Below, in pieces: positions 11,656 to 23,195 of a DNA stretch of 64,000 nucleotides. The notes under the pieces are model-generated. The model made no database searches. It was not told the origin of the DNA and saw only the letters and a list, made by a program, of their open reading frames with translations. This stretch comes from Zizania palustris. Taxonomy: Eukaryota > Streptophyta > Magnoliopsida > Poales > Poaceae. The first letter of the stretch is position 1, and each line of letters opens with the position of its first letter. The stretch spans positions 60,069,318-60,133,317 of the forward strand of contig JAAALK010000081.1 in assembly GCA_019279435.1 (NCBI GenBank). Reading direction: 5' to 3'. The position numbers were made by a program, and so were the translations under genes.

Positions 11656-12231
11656 TGTTGGGGGAGATAATCCCAGTGACAGTGGGAAGCGTGAAGAACG
11701 GTACAGTCCGGAGGAAAGGCTATGACCGGAAGACTCGAAGCCCTACGCCGAAGGTACGCGGGCCTCTGAACGAGGAGACCTAGGGGCCTCCGAGGGCTCC
11801 GGGGTGTGTCGGAGGGGCCCTCGGGGGGAGCGACCAGCCAGACGCCGGAGGCCAGCCTTCGAACGGACCAGAGGCTCCGGGAGGCAACCGTACGCGGGGA
11901 AGACCCAATCAAGGCCACACGGGGACAAGATCGTGATCATCTGCGCCGTGTCGGGCGGCCTTTGCAGCGCCCGACACGGTTGATACGCTGTCAGAATCGC
12001 ACCTTCTTATCTGTACTATGTAACACTTATTATTGTTTGTACTACTGGCTAATGTCAGACAGAGTAGCGGTCAGGGGTTTGGACGTACCTGGCCCTCCAG
12101 GGCGGGTCACCCTATAAATACCCCCCAACTACAGTTGTAATAAACACACGATCCAAGAATACAGTTTGCACACAGCATTCCATTACTCCATCCACTATGA
12201 AAACCTATTGGTTCGATCCGTCGTCCCAACA
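11656..12231 (+). mobile_element. 3' LTR of Tat element C, left arm
   Basis: A 576-bp LTR from TGTTGGGGGAG to CGTCCCAACA, preceded by a polypurine tract. Its TATA box (CCTATAAATA) is at 12111-12120. The flank AGCAC at 12232-12236 is the expected target-duplication copy; the other copy would lie beside the missing 5' LTR. C sits inside the LTR of B. Confidence 0.88.
12111..12120 (+). promoter_or_regulatory. TATA box of LTR C
   Basis: CCTATAAATA followed by CCCCCC, at the place where D has CCTATAAATACCCCC and E a mutated form. It is the usual U3/R position for this LTR family. Confidence 0.65.
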
Positions 12232-13190
12232 AGCACTGACCACAAATGCTTTGAAATGCACAGAATACCTGGCAATCACAATCCAAACACCATTCTGTAT
12301 CTACCAGGCAAACTTCCTTTCGCGTTGTAGCACAACTAGGTGAAAATAGCTGTAGCAGATCTTGGCGAGATGCAGCTGCTGTAGCTCATCCGATTACCCA
12401 AAAGAGCAAAAGAAAACTTCACAAAGAATAAAACAAACTGGAACAGTCGATTGTATTTCTTTTTTTCATGTGATGCTATCCCCTAGAGAAAGTTGGAGAA
12501 GAAGACCCTTAAAAAAGGGACCTTCTAGATAAGCACTTTTACAAAATAACCCTTTAGCAATTTCAGAATATAAATTCCCTGAAAATTGCCCCTAATTGAC
12601 TTTAAAAAACAAAATTAAAATTAGACTCACCATTCAATATATTTTCAGAATAAGACCATTAAAAAAATATACTAAAATATTACACTAAACACTAAAATAC
12701 TCAAACTAAAACAAAACTCCTATTTATTGTATTAAAAAACATTTAATGATTCGACAGTCTTCAGCAAAAACCGAGAAAGCATCCCTTTATCGTCGACGAC
12801 CGTCGTTAGTCCCCCAACTCGACCGCCAGCATGTCTCTCCTGCTCTCGATCCCTCAAGCCACCTTGTCACTTGAACCGGCTTCCCTTTTGCTGACTCGAT
12901 CGACGCTTTGTCTTGATCAACCTTTAACTGACATCCTGCTCGATCTCCATGCGTACATCTGAGTCCACTCTCGACTTCGACTGACACCCTCGACCATCTG
13001 GCATTAGACTCCCCATCTAACCCTGATCCCTTGCTATCAACAGTTGACGAGTAACTCAAGCCTACACACATGAGACAAACACATACACACTACACATATC
13101 GAAAACACCGAAACACAAACTCATGACAACACCCTGTCAATCACTCATCATTACCTTGAATCATAGTGACAAACCTCACTATGTTCCTCA
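12232..13190 (-). mobile_element. 3' LTR of SIRE element B, partial, left arm
   Basis: The minus-strand LTR starts TGAGGAACATAG at 13190, right after the polypurine tract whose complement (ATCTCCCCCTT) follows on the plus strand. It shares the ATGATGAGTGATTG motif with LTRs A and G. It is cut by element C at 12231, so its 3' end is missing. The frame at 12787-13071 within it is not a recognised protein. Confidence 0.8.
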
Positions 13191-14344
13191 ATCTCCCCCT
13201 TGATGAGTGCATTGACAACTCAAGTTCAAAAAAAATTGTAAAGCAGAAATTCAGCTCACAAGTGACCATGAAAGCTCTAAAGAGAGCAAAGCTAAGAAAC
13301 ATGTTACTTGACAGGAATGGATGTTAGAGCAAAGCTACCTCAAAGCTAAAAAGATCAAAAAATTCACCAAATGTTCATGAACTCTCCCCTTTGGCAATGC
13401 AGACATCAAGATAGCCCCCCATGAGTTGAGAGAGTAAAGTGACCATGCAATGCTTCTAGAAGATGATTAAGTCTAATTACAGTACAAACACCTCTTGTGC
13501 CTCCCAAATTGTCCTAGCTAAACTGGATGACAAGCTTGAATGTACACAATCTAAATATCCGTATGAGCAAGTATTTTGATGTTTAAGAAAATAAAAGCAT
13601 CACTACCTAGACTAGCATACTAGACATGGCAAGGTAAGAGATACAAAAGCTAGTCAAAAATAAACTCAAAAGGCACATCCCACTATGAGGAGCTGTAGCA
13701 AACTTGATATCAAAGAAAATTAAACTTTTATTCCTTTTTTAATGCCAGGGGTTATTTCCAAGTCAACCTTATGCTAACCGATCAAGCCAAGCCTAGGATA
13801 AACCATCGGAAGCTTAAGGAATTGATCATGGTATACACTTCAATGTCCCAGTTCAAACCAAAGTGCAATGGTGAGTAGTCTAAAACAAAGTAGTGTGACT
13901 ACGCAAACCCACCTGGATCATTTCAATTTTATCACAACTTTAGCATTTTTGTTTCATTTTCATCATTGTCATTTTTCATTTTTCAATTTTTCAATTTTTT
14001 ATTTTGAAAAGAACAAAGCTATCAAGTAAGTAATGAATAGCAAAAGCACCCTAACCTATGAGCATCAAAGTGAAATGGACAAAGCTATCAAGTATGTAAT
14101 GAATAGCAAAAGCACCCTAACCTATTCATGCTAGTTTCTAGACTTAGTAGTGACCATTTTCAAATTTTCATAAAGAAAAGCCATGCTCAAGACATATAGA
14201 TAGATGAGTTCATTCTAAGCATAATCAAACAGTGAATACAAGACAGAATTGTAAAGTGCACACACAAGCATGGACATGTGAAAGGAATTAATCATATTGC
14301 AAAAGCATATGCAAAAGTACAAAACTCCCCCTCGCATGATGCCA
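13191..14344 (-). other. Element B 3' non-coding domain, left arm
   Basis: Long untranslated stretch between the RNase H end and the LTR, typical of SIRE elements. It starts with the polypurine tract complement at 13191-13201. It includes a block at 13743-13920 that is conserved with element A, and a 66-bp duplication at 14011-14125. No gene is seen. Confidence 0.7.
14011..14125 (+). repeat. 66-bp tandem duplication in element B
   Basis: Two copies, beginning GAACAAAGCTATCAAG at 14011 and GGACAAAGCTATCAAG at 14077, share the run AATGAATAGCAAAAGCACCC. The same duplication is present in the right arm near 50515-50630. Confidence 0.85.
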
Positions 14345-16357
14345 TAAGGATGACAAATGCCAAGCTCTCCCCTAAAAAATGCAAAACGAGAAGCATCGAG
14401 AGGCTTGGTGAAAATATCTGCAAGTTGATTCTGAGTATCAACAAAATACAATTAAATAACTCCTTTTTCATTGCGATCTCTTAAAAACTGAAAACGCATG
14501 TCGATGTGTTTGGTCCTAGAATGCTGTACTGGGTTGTTTGCTAAACTGATTGCACTTGTGTTATCGCAAAATAATGGAACACATGAAAAATCCAACCCAA
14601 AGTCGCACAAAGTAGAAACCATCCACTAAATTTGTGCGCAACAGCTAGCAACAGCTACATATTCAGCCTTGGTTGTAGACTGTGCAACGCTAGACTGTTT
14701 GTGTGAAGACCAACACACAATAGATTAACCCAGAAAATGGCATGTTCCAGAAGTACTCTTGCAGTCAATACGACATCCAGCAAAGTCAGCATCAGAAAAA
14801 CCTCTCAAGCATAACAAAGATGATGCAGAATACCTAATACCGAATTCAAGAGTATGCTTGAGGTACCTTAGATTACACTTGACAGCTTAAAAATGTGAAG
14901 CCCTAGGAGAAGCCTAATAACGAGCGCACAGACACACAACAAAGTTTATGTCCGGCCTCGTAGCCGTCAAGTAAAGAAGGGAACCTATCATGCTGCGATA
15001 CTCCCCTTGGTCCACTTCTTCTCCGTCTTCATCTGGATCAAGTGCAACAGAAGTACCCATCAGGGTAGCAAGAGGTTTTGCATCAGACATATCAAAGCGT
15101 TTAAGCAGGTCTTTAGTGTATTTTGTTTGATGGAAAAATATTCCTTGTTTGCTTTTCTTTATTTGCAAACCCAGGAAGAAAGTCAGCTCGCCCATCATCG
15201 ACAGCTCGAATTCCCTGCTCATGGATTCAACAAACTCAGCGAGAAGAGTATGAGATGAACCACCAAACATTATATCATTAACATATATCTGAACGAGTAA
15301 AAAATCTTTGCCATGCATGAGAGTGAACAACGTTTTGTCAACAGAACCCATTTTGTACCCGTGCTCAATCAAGAACGTCCTAAGACGGTTGTATGAGGCC
15401 CTCAGAGCTTGCTTGAGCCCATATAGAGCTTTGTGAAGTTTAAAGATTTTATGGGGATACTTGGGATTTTCAAAGCCAGGAGGCTGCTTGACATACATGT
15501 CCTCTCTTGTGAAACCATTTAGAAAAGCACTTTTTACATCCATTTGAAAAAGTTTAAAGCCGCACAAAGATGCAAAAGCAAGAAAGATCCTAATGGCCTC
15601 AAGTCGAGCTACCGGTGCAAAAGTTTCTCCAAAATCAACCCTCTTGACTTGAGAATACCCTTGAGCCACAAACATAGCTTTGTTTCTCACTATAGCCCCA
15701 ACCTCCCCTTGTTTGTTTTTGAAAATCCATTTTGTTCCAATGATTTGAATGTTAGGGGCTAGATCAACGAGAATCCAAACCTGATTTCTATCAAAATTTT
15801 CATGTTCCTCATGCATGGCGTTGATCCAACTCGCATCAGACAAAGCATGACTAACATCCAATGGTTCAAAATTTGCAACAAAAGCAGAATCAATGAAATG
15901 AGCATGAGATCGGGTTACTCGTTCATTTTGCTCGCCGATGATCTGTTCTGGAGGGTGCATTCTTTGAATACGAAGCGGTGCTTCTCTCTGCGACAGAATC
16001 TCCCCCTCAACTCTTGCCGAAGTTTGCTCCAAACTCTCAAAGTAGAATCTTTAGGTCCTCTTGTCGAAGTAGTCGAAGTTTCTGGAGTTGCCGTAGAGGG
16101 AGGTAGTGGTACAACATCAAGATCTTCATCATCTGATGGTTCTTCTTCCTCAAAAACTGTTTCACTCATATGGTGCTCACTTGCAAATTCAAAATTAGTA
16201 CTAACACATGGATAAGTTTCATCAAACTATACATCAGAAGATTCAACTATAGTGTTAGTTTCAAGATTGAAAACGCGATAAGAGTGACCATGCAAAGAAT
16301 AGCCCAAGAAGATCCCATCAGATGCGCGCGATTCAATTCCTAAGAACTTAAGGATAA
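14345..16357 (-). pseudogene. Ty1/copia pol of element B (IN tail, RT, RNase H), left arm
   Basis: The minus strand carries the integrase C-terminal tail (ASDGIFLGYSLHGHSYRVF), then a 372-aa frame (14914-16032) of the copia RVT_2 reverse transcriptase. RT motifs include SWINAMHEE, QMDVKSAFLNG and KALYGLKQ. The catalytic box reads YVNDI where the family has YVDDI, so the first catalytic Asp is Asn. Stops break the RNase H part, which ends with QLADIFTKPLDASRF. gag, protease and most of integrase are missing because LTR A entered the integrase region at 16357/16358. The element is dead. Confidence 0.88.
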
Positions 16358-18041
16358 TGTAGGACCGAAAGTAGCGACCAGAGGGGGGTGAATGGGCGCC
16401 AAAAAAATTCTTTTGAATCAATGGCCTAAACCCAACACCCATCGCACCTCGACAGACAAACAGCAGTAGCAAAGCAGATCACAAGTACTAAAGTTGTCTA
16501 GCCTAAAAATGACCGGTGTCCTAATTAAAATGATATCAACGACGATATTAAATATAAATTAAACTAAACAAAATAACTGCAGTAAATAAAAATGTGTTCT
16601 CAAATGATTTAATAAATACTTGATGTGCACAGGAAAACACCTAGATATATCAATAAATATTCATATTGCAATCTGACAATAAAATACTAATCAAGTGAAT
16701 AAAACATGGATCATTCGAAGATAAATTCAGAAATAAAACATATATATTATTGATTTAATTAATCTAACAGAAAAATAGGAGATTAGATCAAAAAATTACT
16801 TGCGTTTGTTGTTGCTTGGTCTCCGCCTAGGTAAACGTCGCCGACATCACAAGGTCCTGCTGCTGCACCTCGTCTCGGCCGCCGCGCTAGGGAAACACGT
16901 GAAGAAAACTAACGCGCCGTGGCAGAACGCAACTACTGCCCTCTACACGAGTCTTGGCCCCCGCGCTGGAAAACTGCTGCCTAGCTGTAGATGCGCGCCT
17001 CAGGAAAAATTGGTGCTACGCGCACAGAAAAGGCTGGTGCACACTCACGCTATACAATGCACATGTTGCTGCTGCATGCGTGGGCTGATGCCACCTGCTG
17101 GTATTCTGCTGCCACTGATCTAACGTGCAACGAAGCGAGATGTCATGCCTTGCAGCGACAACTTGATGCGTGTACCAAAAAATTTTAGCCGGCCGGATGG
17201 GACTCTGGTGATGGGACAAGACAAATTTTCGCGTTAGGCAATCCCTCACAGCGCTGCGCCTGCTCCCTGTTCTGCCGCCTTAGCTGCAGGACTTCTGCTG
17301 CGACTGTGAGCACGTGCTGCCAAGAGCCTAGGGACTAGGGCCTAGGCTGCTACGCTTGGGATGCTGCAAGCCGCACACATCTCAGATCGACGATGAAAAA
17401 GAAACTACGGCGGTGCGACGAAATAGCATATGACAATCACCAGTGGAAATAATTGGACTGTGTATTAATTGTGAATCAGTCCACCCTAACCCTAGGGGGT
17501 TGGGGCCTATTTATTGGCAGCCCACTAATAAAGGGAAAAGACTAATTTACCCCTAGGGTAAATTACACTGACTCTAAAAATAAAATTGGAAATTACTAAA
17601 ATGGCCTTAGAATATTTAACTGACTCGAATAACAAATAATATGGACTTAAATACTGAATATTAAAATCCTACATAAAGATAATCATCGGTTGTCAGTTTT
17701 GCGCCGAAACTAACAAAGCGTCCACTGTCTTCGCATCAGGTGCCCAGATTGGGCCGACCCGATTTTGCAGCTTCCTCAGCCCGGCAATCACTCGCCGCTC
17801 GTGTACCTGAGTCAATCCCGGTCAATAGACCAGTGGATCATCTGCCACTCCTAGCCCATGTACTCGGATTGGGCCAGTCCGACTCCGTAGCTCCTCTGCC
17901 AGGCTGTCGCTCGCTGCCCGTGTACCTGAGTCACACGCACCCCAGACACGACAGGTCTTCACGTCTCCTCTTTGACTTCCGTTGACAATCACTCATCATA
18001 TCTGGAGCCATAAGACCCATGCTCTTCAACATGGTTCCTCA
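16358..18041 (-). mobile_element. SIRE element A LTR, left arm
   Basis: A complete LTR of about 1685 bp on the minus strand. Its 3' terminus is at 16358 (TGTAGGACCGAAAG in reverse) and its TGAGGAACC start is at 18041. It appears identical to 46598-48282 in the parts compared. It interrupts the integrase region of B. The TATA box is at 17506-17517. Frames within it, such as 16800-17123 and 17740-17985, are LTR sequence rather than genes. Confidence 0.9.
17506..17517 (-). promoter_or_regulatory. TATA box of LTR A, left arm
   Basis: CCAATAAATAGG on the minus strand, at the same LTR position as 47122-47133. Confidence 0.6.
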
Positions 18042-19114
18042 ATCTCCCCCTTGATGAGTGCATTGTCAACACCCTCTTCAGCAATTCTTCAGAACCTGCA
18101 AAACATGTGGAAACATGAAAACAAAAACATAAAAAAACAGAAAGAAGAAAATAAAAGTTTAACCCTAATGACCAAAAGTCAAATAGAAACAAGAAAACAG
18201 TCATTATGATTAACAAAAAATAATAGACTCAAAACAAGTGCAATCTCAGAACTATCAACAAGGATATGTAAAGAGTAAAGACAAAAGAGACTAAAAAAGC
18301 TCCCCTGAAATAAATCCCATTGAAAGCCAAAACTCCCCTAAACTCTTTTAAGAAAAGTGAGTAACCCAAAATTTCCCCCACTTGTTGACAATTGGACTCA
18401 TCAAGTGAGACTAAATGCACTCTAAAGAGACACAGACACAACTCCCCTGAAATGTACCTCCCCGTCAAAATATGCCATGAATGCAATTGGGGTGCAGGTG
18501 GAGTGTAAAAAGCACGCTTCTTAGATATGGTTGACTGCAATTACAACATCTAACAGGTATAGTAAAAGACATACTATCTAAGATACATGACATGATCAGT
18601 GCAACAGATGATATCTAAAGAGAGTCATTAGCACGTATTTTTCGATTTTTGCAAACAAAAGCATCACCACATTTTCTAGTTGACAAGCACAGTGAAGCAT
18701 GAGATGCAAAAGCTAACTGATATCTACCAAGATAAGCATTATCCAGAACTAAGTGCTTCAGCAAACTTGTTATCCTTTTAAATTTCAGCCTTTTTCTTTT
18801 CCTTTTTCATTTTTGCCAGGGGTTATTTGCATGTCAACCTTATGATAACCTACCAAGTCAAGCCTAGGCCAGAACTGGACCATCAGAAGCTTAAGACACT
18901 GGTCTTGGCATACATTACACTATCCTAGTTCGTACCAAAGTGCTATGGTAAGCAATCCGGAACAATGTAATGCGACAAAGCAAACCCACCTGGATCTTTC
19001 AAATAAGCATAAAAAGGCATGAATTTTTCATTTTTTCTGATTTTTTATCATTTTATAGCACATTTTTCATGTTTAAAGCACATATATGTCCAAGTTGCAT
19101 ATCTGCATCTAAGT
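18042..19114 (-). other. Element A 3' non-coding domain, left arm (cut by gap)
   Basis: The polypurine tract complement (ATCTCCCCCTT) lies at 18042-18052, followed by untranslated SIRE sequence with several CTCCCC tracts. The conserved block shared with element B is at 18814-18997. The sequence stops at the N gap before the RNase H remnant that the right arm shows. One substitution relative to the right arm lies near 19086, close to the contig edge. Confidence 0.75.
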
Positions 19115-20114
19115 NNNNNNNNNNNNNNNNNNNNNNNNNNNNNNNNNNNNNNNNNNNNNNNNNNNNNNNNNNNNNNNNNNNNNNNNNNNNNNNNNNNNNN
19201 NNNNNNNNNNNNNNNNNNNNNNNNNNNNNNNNNNNNNNNNNNNNNNNNNNNNNNNNNNNNNNNNNNNNNNNNNNNNNNNNNNNNNNNNNNNNNNNNNNNN
19301 NNNNNNNNNNNNNNNNNNNNNNNNNNNNNNNNNNNNNNNNNNNNNNNNNNNNNNNNNNNNNNNNNNNNNNNNNNNNNNNNNNNNNNNNNNNNNNNNNNNN
19401 NNNNNNNNNNNNNNNNNNNNNNNNNNNNNNNNNNNNNNNNNNNNNNNNNNNNNNNNNNNNNNNNNNNNNNNNNNNNNNNNNNNNNNNNNNNNNNNNNNNN
19501 NNNNNNNNNNNNNNNNNNNNNNNNNNNNNNNNNNNNNNNNNNNNNNNNNNNNNNNNNNNNNNNNNNNNNNNNNNNNNNNNNNNNNNNNNNNNNNNNNNNN
19601 NNNNNNNNNNNNNNNNNNNNNNNNNNNNNNNNNNNNNNNNNNNNNNNNNNNNNNNNNNNNNNNNNNNNNNNNNNNNNNNNNNNNNNNNNNNNNNNNNNNN
19701 NNNNNNNNNNNNNNNNNNNNNNNNNNNNNNNNNNNNNNNNNNNNNNNNNNNNNNNNNNNNNNNNNNNNNNNNNNNNNNNNNNNNNNNNNNNNNNNNNNNN
19801 NNNNNNNNNNNNNNNNNNNNNNNNNNNNNNNNNNNNNNNNNNNNNNNNNNNNNNNNNNNNNNNNNNNNNNNNNNNNNNNNNNNNNNNNNNNNNNNNNNNN
19901 NNNNNNNNNNNNNNNNNNNNNNNNNNNNNNNNNNNNNNNNNNNNNNNNNNNNNNNNNNNNNNNNNNNNNNNNNNNNNNNNNNNNNNNNNNNNNNNNNNNN
20001 NNNNNNNNNNNNNNNNNNNNNNNNNNNNNNNNNNNNNNNNNNNNNNNNNNNNNNNNNNNNNNNNNNNNNNNNNNNNNNNNNNNNNNNNNNNNNNNNNNNN
20101 NNNNNNNNNNNNNN
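19115..20114. other. Assembly gap, exactly 1000 N
   Basis: A run of exactly 1000 unknown bases, the usual form of a placeholder for a gap of unknown size between scaffolded contigs. Frames that span it are meaningless. Confidence 0.97.
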
Positions 20115-20561
20115 TGAATCTCATACTCATTTTTTTTTTTTGAAACTGATTTAGGCTATACTTTGAAACTGATCTGCAGTTGAGTATTCTGATTGGAAAT
20201 TGAAAACATAAATTGTAATTCTGAATTGAGTTCAGTTACAAAACTAAATTCTGTTTTCAGGTTTGATTCAACTAATTATGTTCAGTTTTGATCTCTGTAA
20301 CAACTGTTTATTTTCAGAATGTTAGTTTTAAGTTGCAGATCATCACCTTGCTTGACTACTGTTTGTTTTAAGTGAAGAATTTTCAATCTGGCGGATTAAG
20401 TATATGTTCAGAGACAAGGTTTAGTTTTCAACACACGTTTCATTAGTAACTCTGTTATGAAATCTTTGTGAGTTTAAAATCTGGTTTTCCAAATTGAAGC
20501 TAGTTTGGTTGATTGCTATTTCAGAAAAGTTTTAGTGATCAGGTGATAGATCATAGTCACA
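20115..20561 (-). repeat. Inverted repeat X, right copy (pairs with 1-446)
   Basis: Reverse complement of the first 446 bases of the window, identical apart from a poly-T length and a base change within about 25 bases of the gap. Confidence 0.93.
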
Positions 20562-21187
20562 TTGCAAATCTGAATTACATCAAGAGTGAAAATTTTGAAT
20601 CAGCAATTTGAAATCTGTTTTAATATTAAGCGTCCAGAATTGTACAGATTTGATTTAGACTATTTACAGTCCAATTCTGTTTTCTGATTTGAGTTGAAAT
20701 TATTCAGTACTGTTTATGACTTCTAGTATGAATGAATTATAAGCAAATCTGACTGATTTGAAATTTATTGTGAAGTAGCAAAGTAGTTTTCCTGAATTCA
20801 AAAGTGTCAATATTGTTCATCTTCAAGCCAGTTTCACATATGAATTTTACAAATGAACTCAAGTGGAATACTGAATCATGTTTGCTGGTTGAACAGTTGT
20901 TTGCTCAGATCTGAGTTTTCTGAATTTTGATCCCCGTTAGAGTTACCGATCCTAAATAATGTAGTTCGAATTTTCAACTATCGATAGGTGTTTCGACTCT
21001 TCAAACTCTGAATTACTCTGAACTGAGTTTTGACACACGTTTTTGCTCTGATTTTTCACTGTTGATTCAGACTTAAAATTTGCATTTTGTAGAGGTGCGT
21101 TGGGGTGTTATGAACAGGCCATCATATTCGTGAGAATTTGTCGTGGCGCCTATTCACCCCCCTCTAGTCGTCATTTCCGATCCCACA
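20115..21187 (+). mobile_element. SIRE-type 5' LTR of element G (3' portion)
   Basis: The plus-strand LTR ends with CACCCCCCTCTAGTCGTC and CCGATCCCACA at 21187, directly followed by a primer binding site. Its 5' part lies in the gap. If the inverted copy at 1-2405 is the same LTR family, the full LTR would be about 3.0 kb. Confidence 0.85.
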
Positions 21188-21188
21188 A

Positions 21189-21200
21189 TGGTATCAGAGC
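21189..21200 (+). other. Primer binding site of element G (tRNA-iMet)
   Basis: TGGTATCAGAGC, the standard plant retrotransposon site complementary to the 3' end of initiator tRNA-Met, one base after the LTR terminus. Confidence 0.92.
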
Positions 21201-21251
21201 CAGTTAGATCACCAGTTGAGCTTAACTGGTTTTGATCCTTGTTTTGGCGAC

Positions 21252-21297
21252 ATGGAAAGAAACACTAAGATTCCGAATTTCGATAGTCATGATTTTG
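21252..21297 (+). pseudogene. Start of element G gag, cut by LTR H
   Basis: ATG at 21252 opens a frame beginning MERNTKIPNFDSHDF, a typical copia gag N-terminus. It is interrupted after about 15 codons by LTR H at 21298. Nothing further of the gag is in the window. Confidence 0.65.
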
Positions 21298-23145
21298 TGT
21301 TGGACCGGAAACGGCGACCAGAGTGGGGGTGAATGGAGCTTTTAAAATTTCGGGCTAAAAACAACCTTCTGTTTTAATTCTGTCTTCTGCGGAACAGGCT
21401 CGAACACAACCTTCGAAGGTCTGGTTCGGAGGTAATTTACAACTCCGAACACAGGCCTCGCAAGGGAGCAAAAGTTCGAAGTCAAGAAGACTTCGCTCCA
21501 CCCACAACCCCGAAAGATCTATCTGCTAAGTCAGTGCAGGCTCCGCATACAGAGTGCTTCGAGCAGGCTTTGCACTTCACCCTTCGCAAGAGTGGACTAC
21601 CCTCTAGGACTTCGACCAAGTACTTAGCAACAGCAACTGGTGCTGGGCTTCGTACACTGAAGGTCTAAACGCACACTAACAGACTTCGCTAGGGGCTTAG
21701 ACACGATAAGAAACACATGCTTTGATCAGGGCTTCGCTAGTAAGCAGCGAGGTCTAGCCTCCTGTTACACAGAGCGAACGCACACTGAAAAGCAACACTT
21801 CGCACAAAACACACTTCGCCTAGACAGGCTTCGGTGCACTACTACTAGCGAGGTATGCAAACAAGCTCAAGCAGAAACTCAACACAGAAGCAGGGCTTCG
21901 CTGCTTGAACAAGGAACACAATAAATGAACTCACAGGATGAATACAGAGTGTGGTGGCTAGTACAGGAGCTCAACAGTGAATGCTCAAAGTGTTAAATGT
22001 TACCTACCCAGCCCCCATATTTATAGCCACTATTCACCCAAGTGAATTGACTACTTTACCCCTAGGGTTTACATTGATTTTGTCTCTACAGAACAGAGGG
22101 GTACAAAAGGTAGTCAACTTTATTTGGAGGCTTCTCTGTCAGCTTTGCAGAGGGGACATCGTCAGCTTTTTCAGAGCAGACAATGTCAGCCTTTGCAGTC
22201 TTTGACCTTTCTGGAGCCCCCCTTCGCACGCGAGGGGTGCGGTAGCTTCGGTGAGAAGCCTTGAGCCTGACGGCCTTCGCTTCACCGAAGTCAGCCTCCG
22301 ATACAGTGACGGTTTTGAGCCGAAGCCGTCAAAGCCCTTGGGCCTTCGCACCAACACCCTCGGAGTGGACCCACCACGGCTTCGCAGCTACTCCCAGCTC
22401 GAACTCCGTCAGTCCGTGTACCGAAGCCATGCATGGCCGAAGTACCACAAGACAACCACACTCCGAAGCCCCACCTTCGGAGTACCACCCTTCGAAGTCC
22501 CTCCTTCGTCCAAGGCCTCCGCATGAAGCATTCCATGAGCACTTCGTCGCAGTGTCTCTCCCCGAGCACACTCCTCGACAAGCCTCACCCGGACCATGCC
22601 TTCGATGCACCTCGACTTCTGAGATCTTCGTCGGGTACCTTCGAGTGTCTCTCTCTGGAGCACACTTCGAACACCTTGCCTCTGCTGAGGACTTGATCCA
22701 CCATGCTCCGAAGTTACTCCACTCGGAGTACCCTTCGAAGTGCCTCTCCTCCGAGGACTTTGTCTCGGAGTACCTTCGCCCGGAGCCATGCTCCGCACTT
22801 ACTGCCTTCTCCTGGTGCACCTCGACCCAAGGTCCCGACCTAGACCCCTTTTCGCAGCCTCCGTGACGGAGCTCCCCGCTCCCCTGGCATCAAGCCTCCC
22901 GCTTGACCCAGGTTCACTTGCTACGAACCGTCCGTCGCCTCCGAAGTCCCCTGCGCACCACAGACAAGCAGACAAGTGTATCCAGTACTCCGGAGACCTC
23001 TCTAGGTTAGCAACCTTCGGCACACACTCCGGTGTACCGCCCAAAGTACCGAGCATACGAAGTTTCTTCTCCGAATCCATCCATACATCGACCACCCGGA
23101 GTTCTTCTTTCACCTCAAGTTCCACTTCGGACTGATGCATACAGG
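21298..23145 (-). mobile_element. SIRE-type LTR H, minus strand, 5' start lost
   Basis: The segment begins TGTTGGACCGGAAACGGCGACC followed by a GGGGGTGAATGGAG tract, the reverse form of the SIRE LTR terminus. It lies inside gag G; the bases before it (TTTTG, 21293-21297) would be one target-duplication copy. The minus-strand TATA (CTATAAATA) is near 22015-22026. The remaining U3 is rich in CTTCG and CTCCGA words. The LTR start and polypurine tract are absent where sequence of Tat D begins; the right limit is approximate. Overlapping frames at 22251-23135 lie on both strands and are not genes. Confidence 0.65.
22015..22026 (-). promoter_or_regulatory. TATA box of LTR H
   Basis: The minus strand reads CTATAAATATG, about 720 bp from the LTR 3' terminus. 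Confidence 0.5.
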
Positions 23146-23195
23146 TCTCAAGACCCGAAGGCCCTTCCGGAGGAGATGAAGACGGTCTTGGAGAT

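Larger units (their letters stand above)
9009..19114 (+). repeat. Inverted repeat Y, left arm (pairs with 45523-55634)
   Basis: Paired coordinates sum to about 64637-64643 along the whole arm, so the two arms are collinear in opposite orientation with only small indels. The arm holds the end of C, all of B present here, and the LTR and 3' part of A. The left limit is where the partner meets the Tekay LTR; the right limit is the N gap. Divergence is uneven: almost none in A, low in B, around 1 percent in C by hand comparison of samples. Confidence 0.96.

Noticed and set aside
15802..16215. 137-codon plus-strand frame (and its copy at 48425-48838)
   Set aside because: Shadow opposite the B integrase/RT region.
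16800..17985. Frames of 65-107 codons repeated at 46654-47839
   Set aside because: They are LTR A sequence; repetition is due to the inverted arms and not to gene conservation.
18970..20154. Long frames of 360-394 codons
   Set aside because: They consist almost entirely of the 1000-N gap.
22251..23140. Cluster of overlapping frames on both strands (up to 201 codons)
   Set aside because: All fall inside LTR H, overlap one another on both strands and have no domain; compositional artefact.
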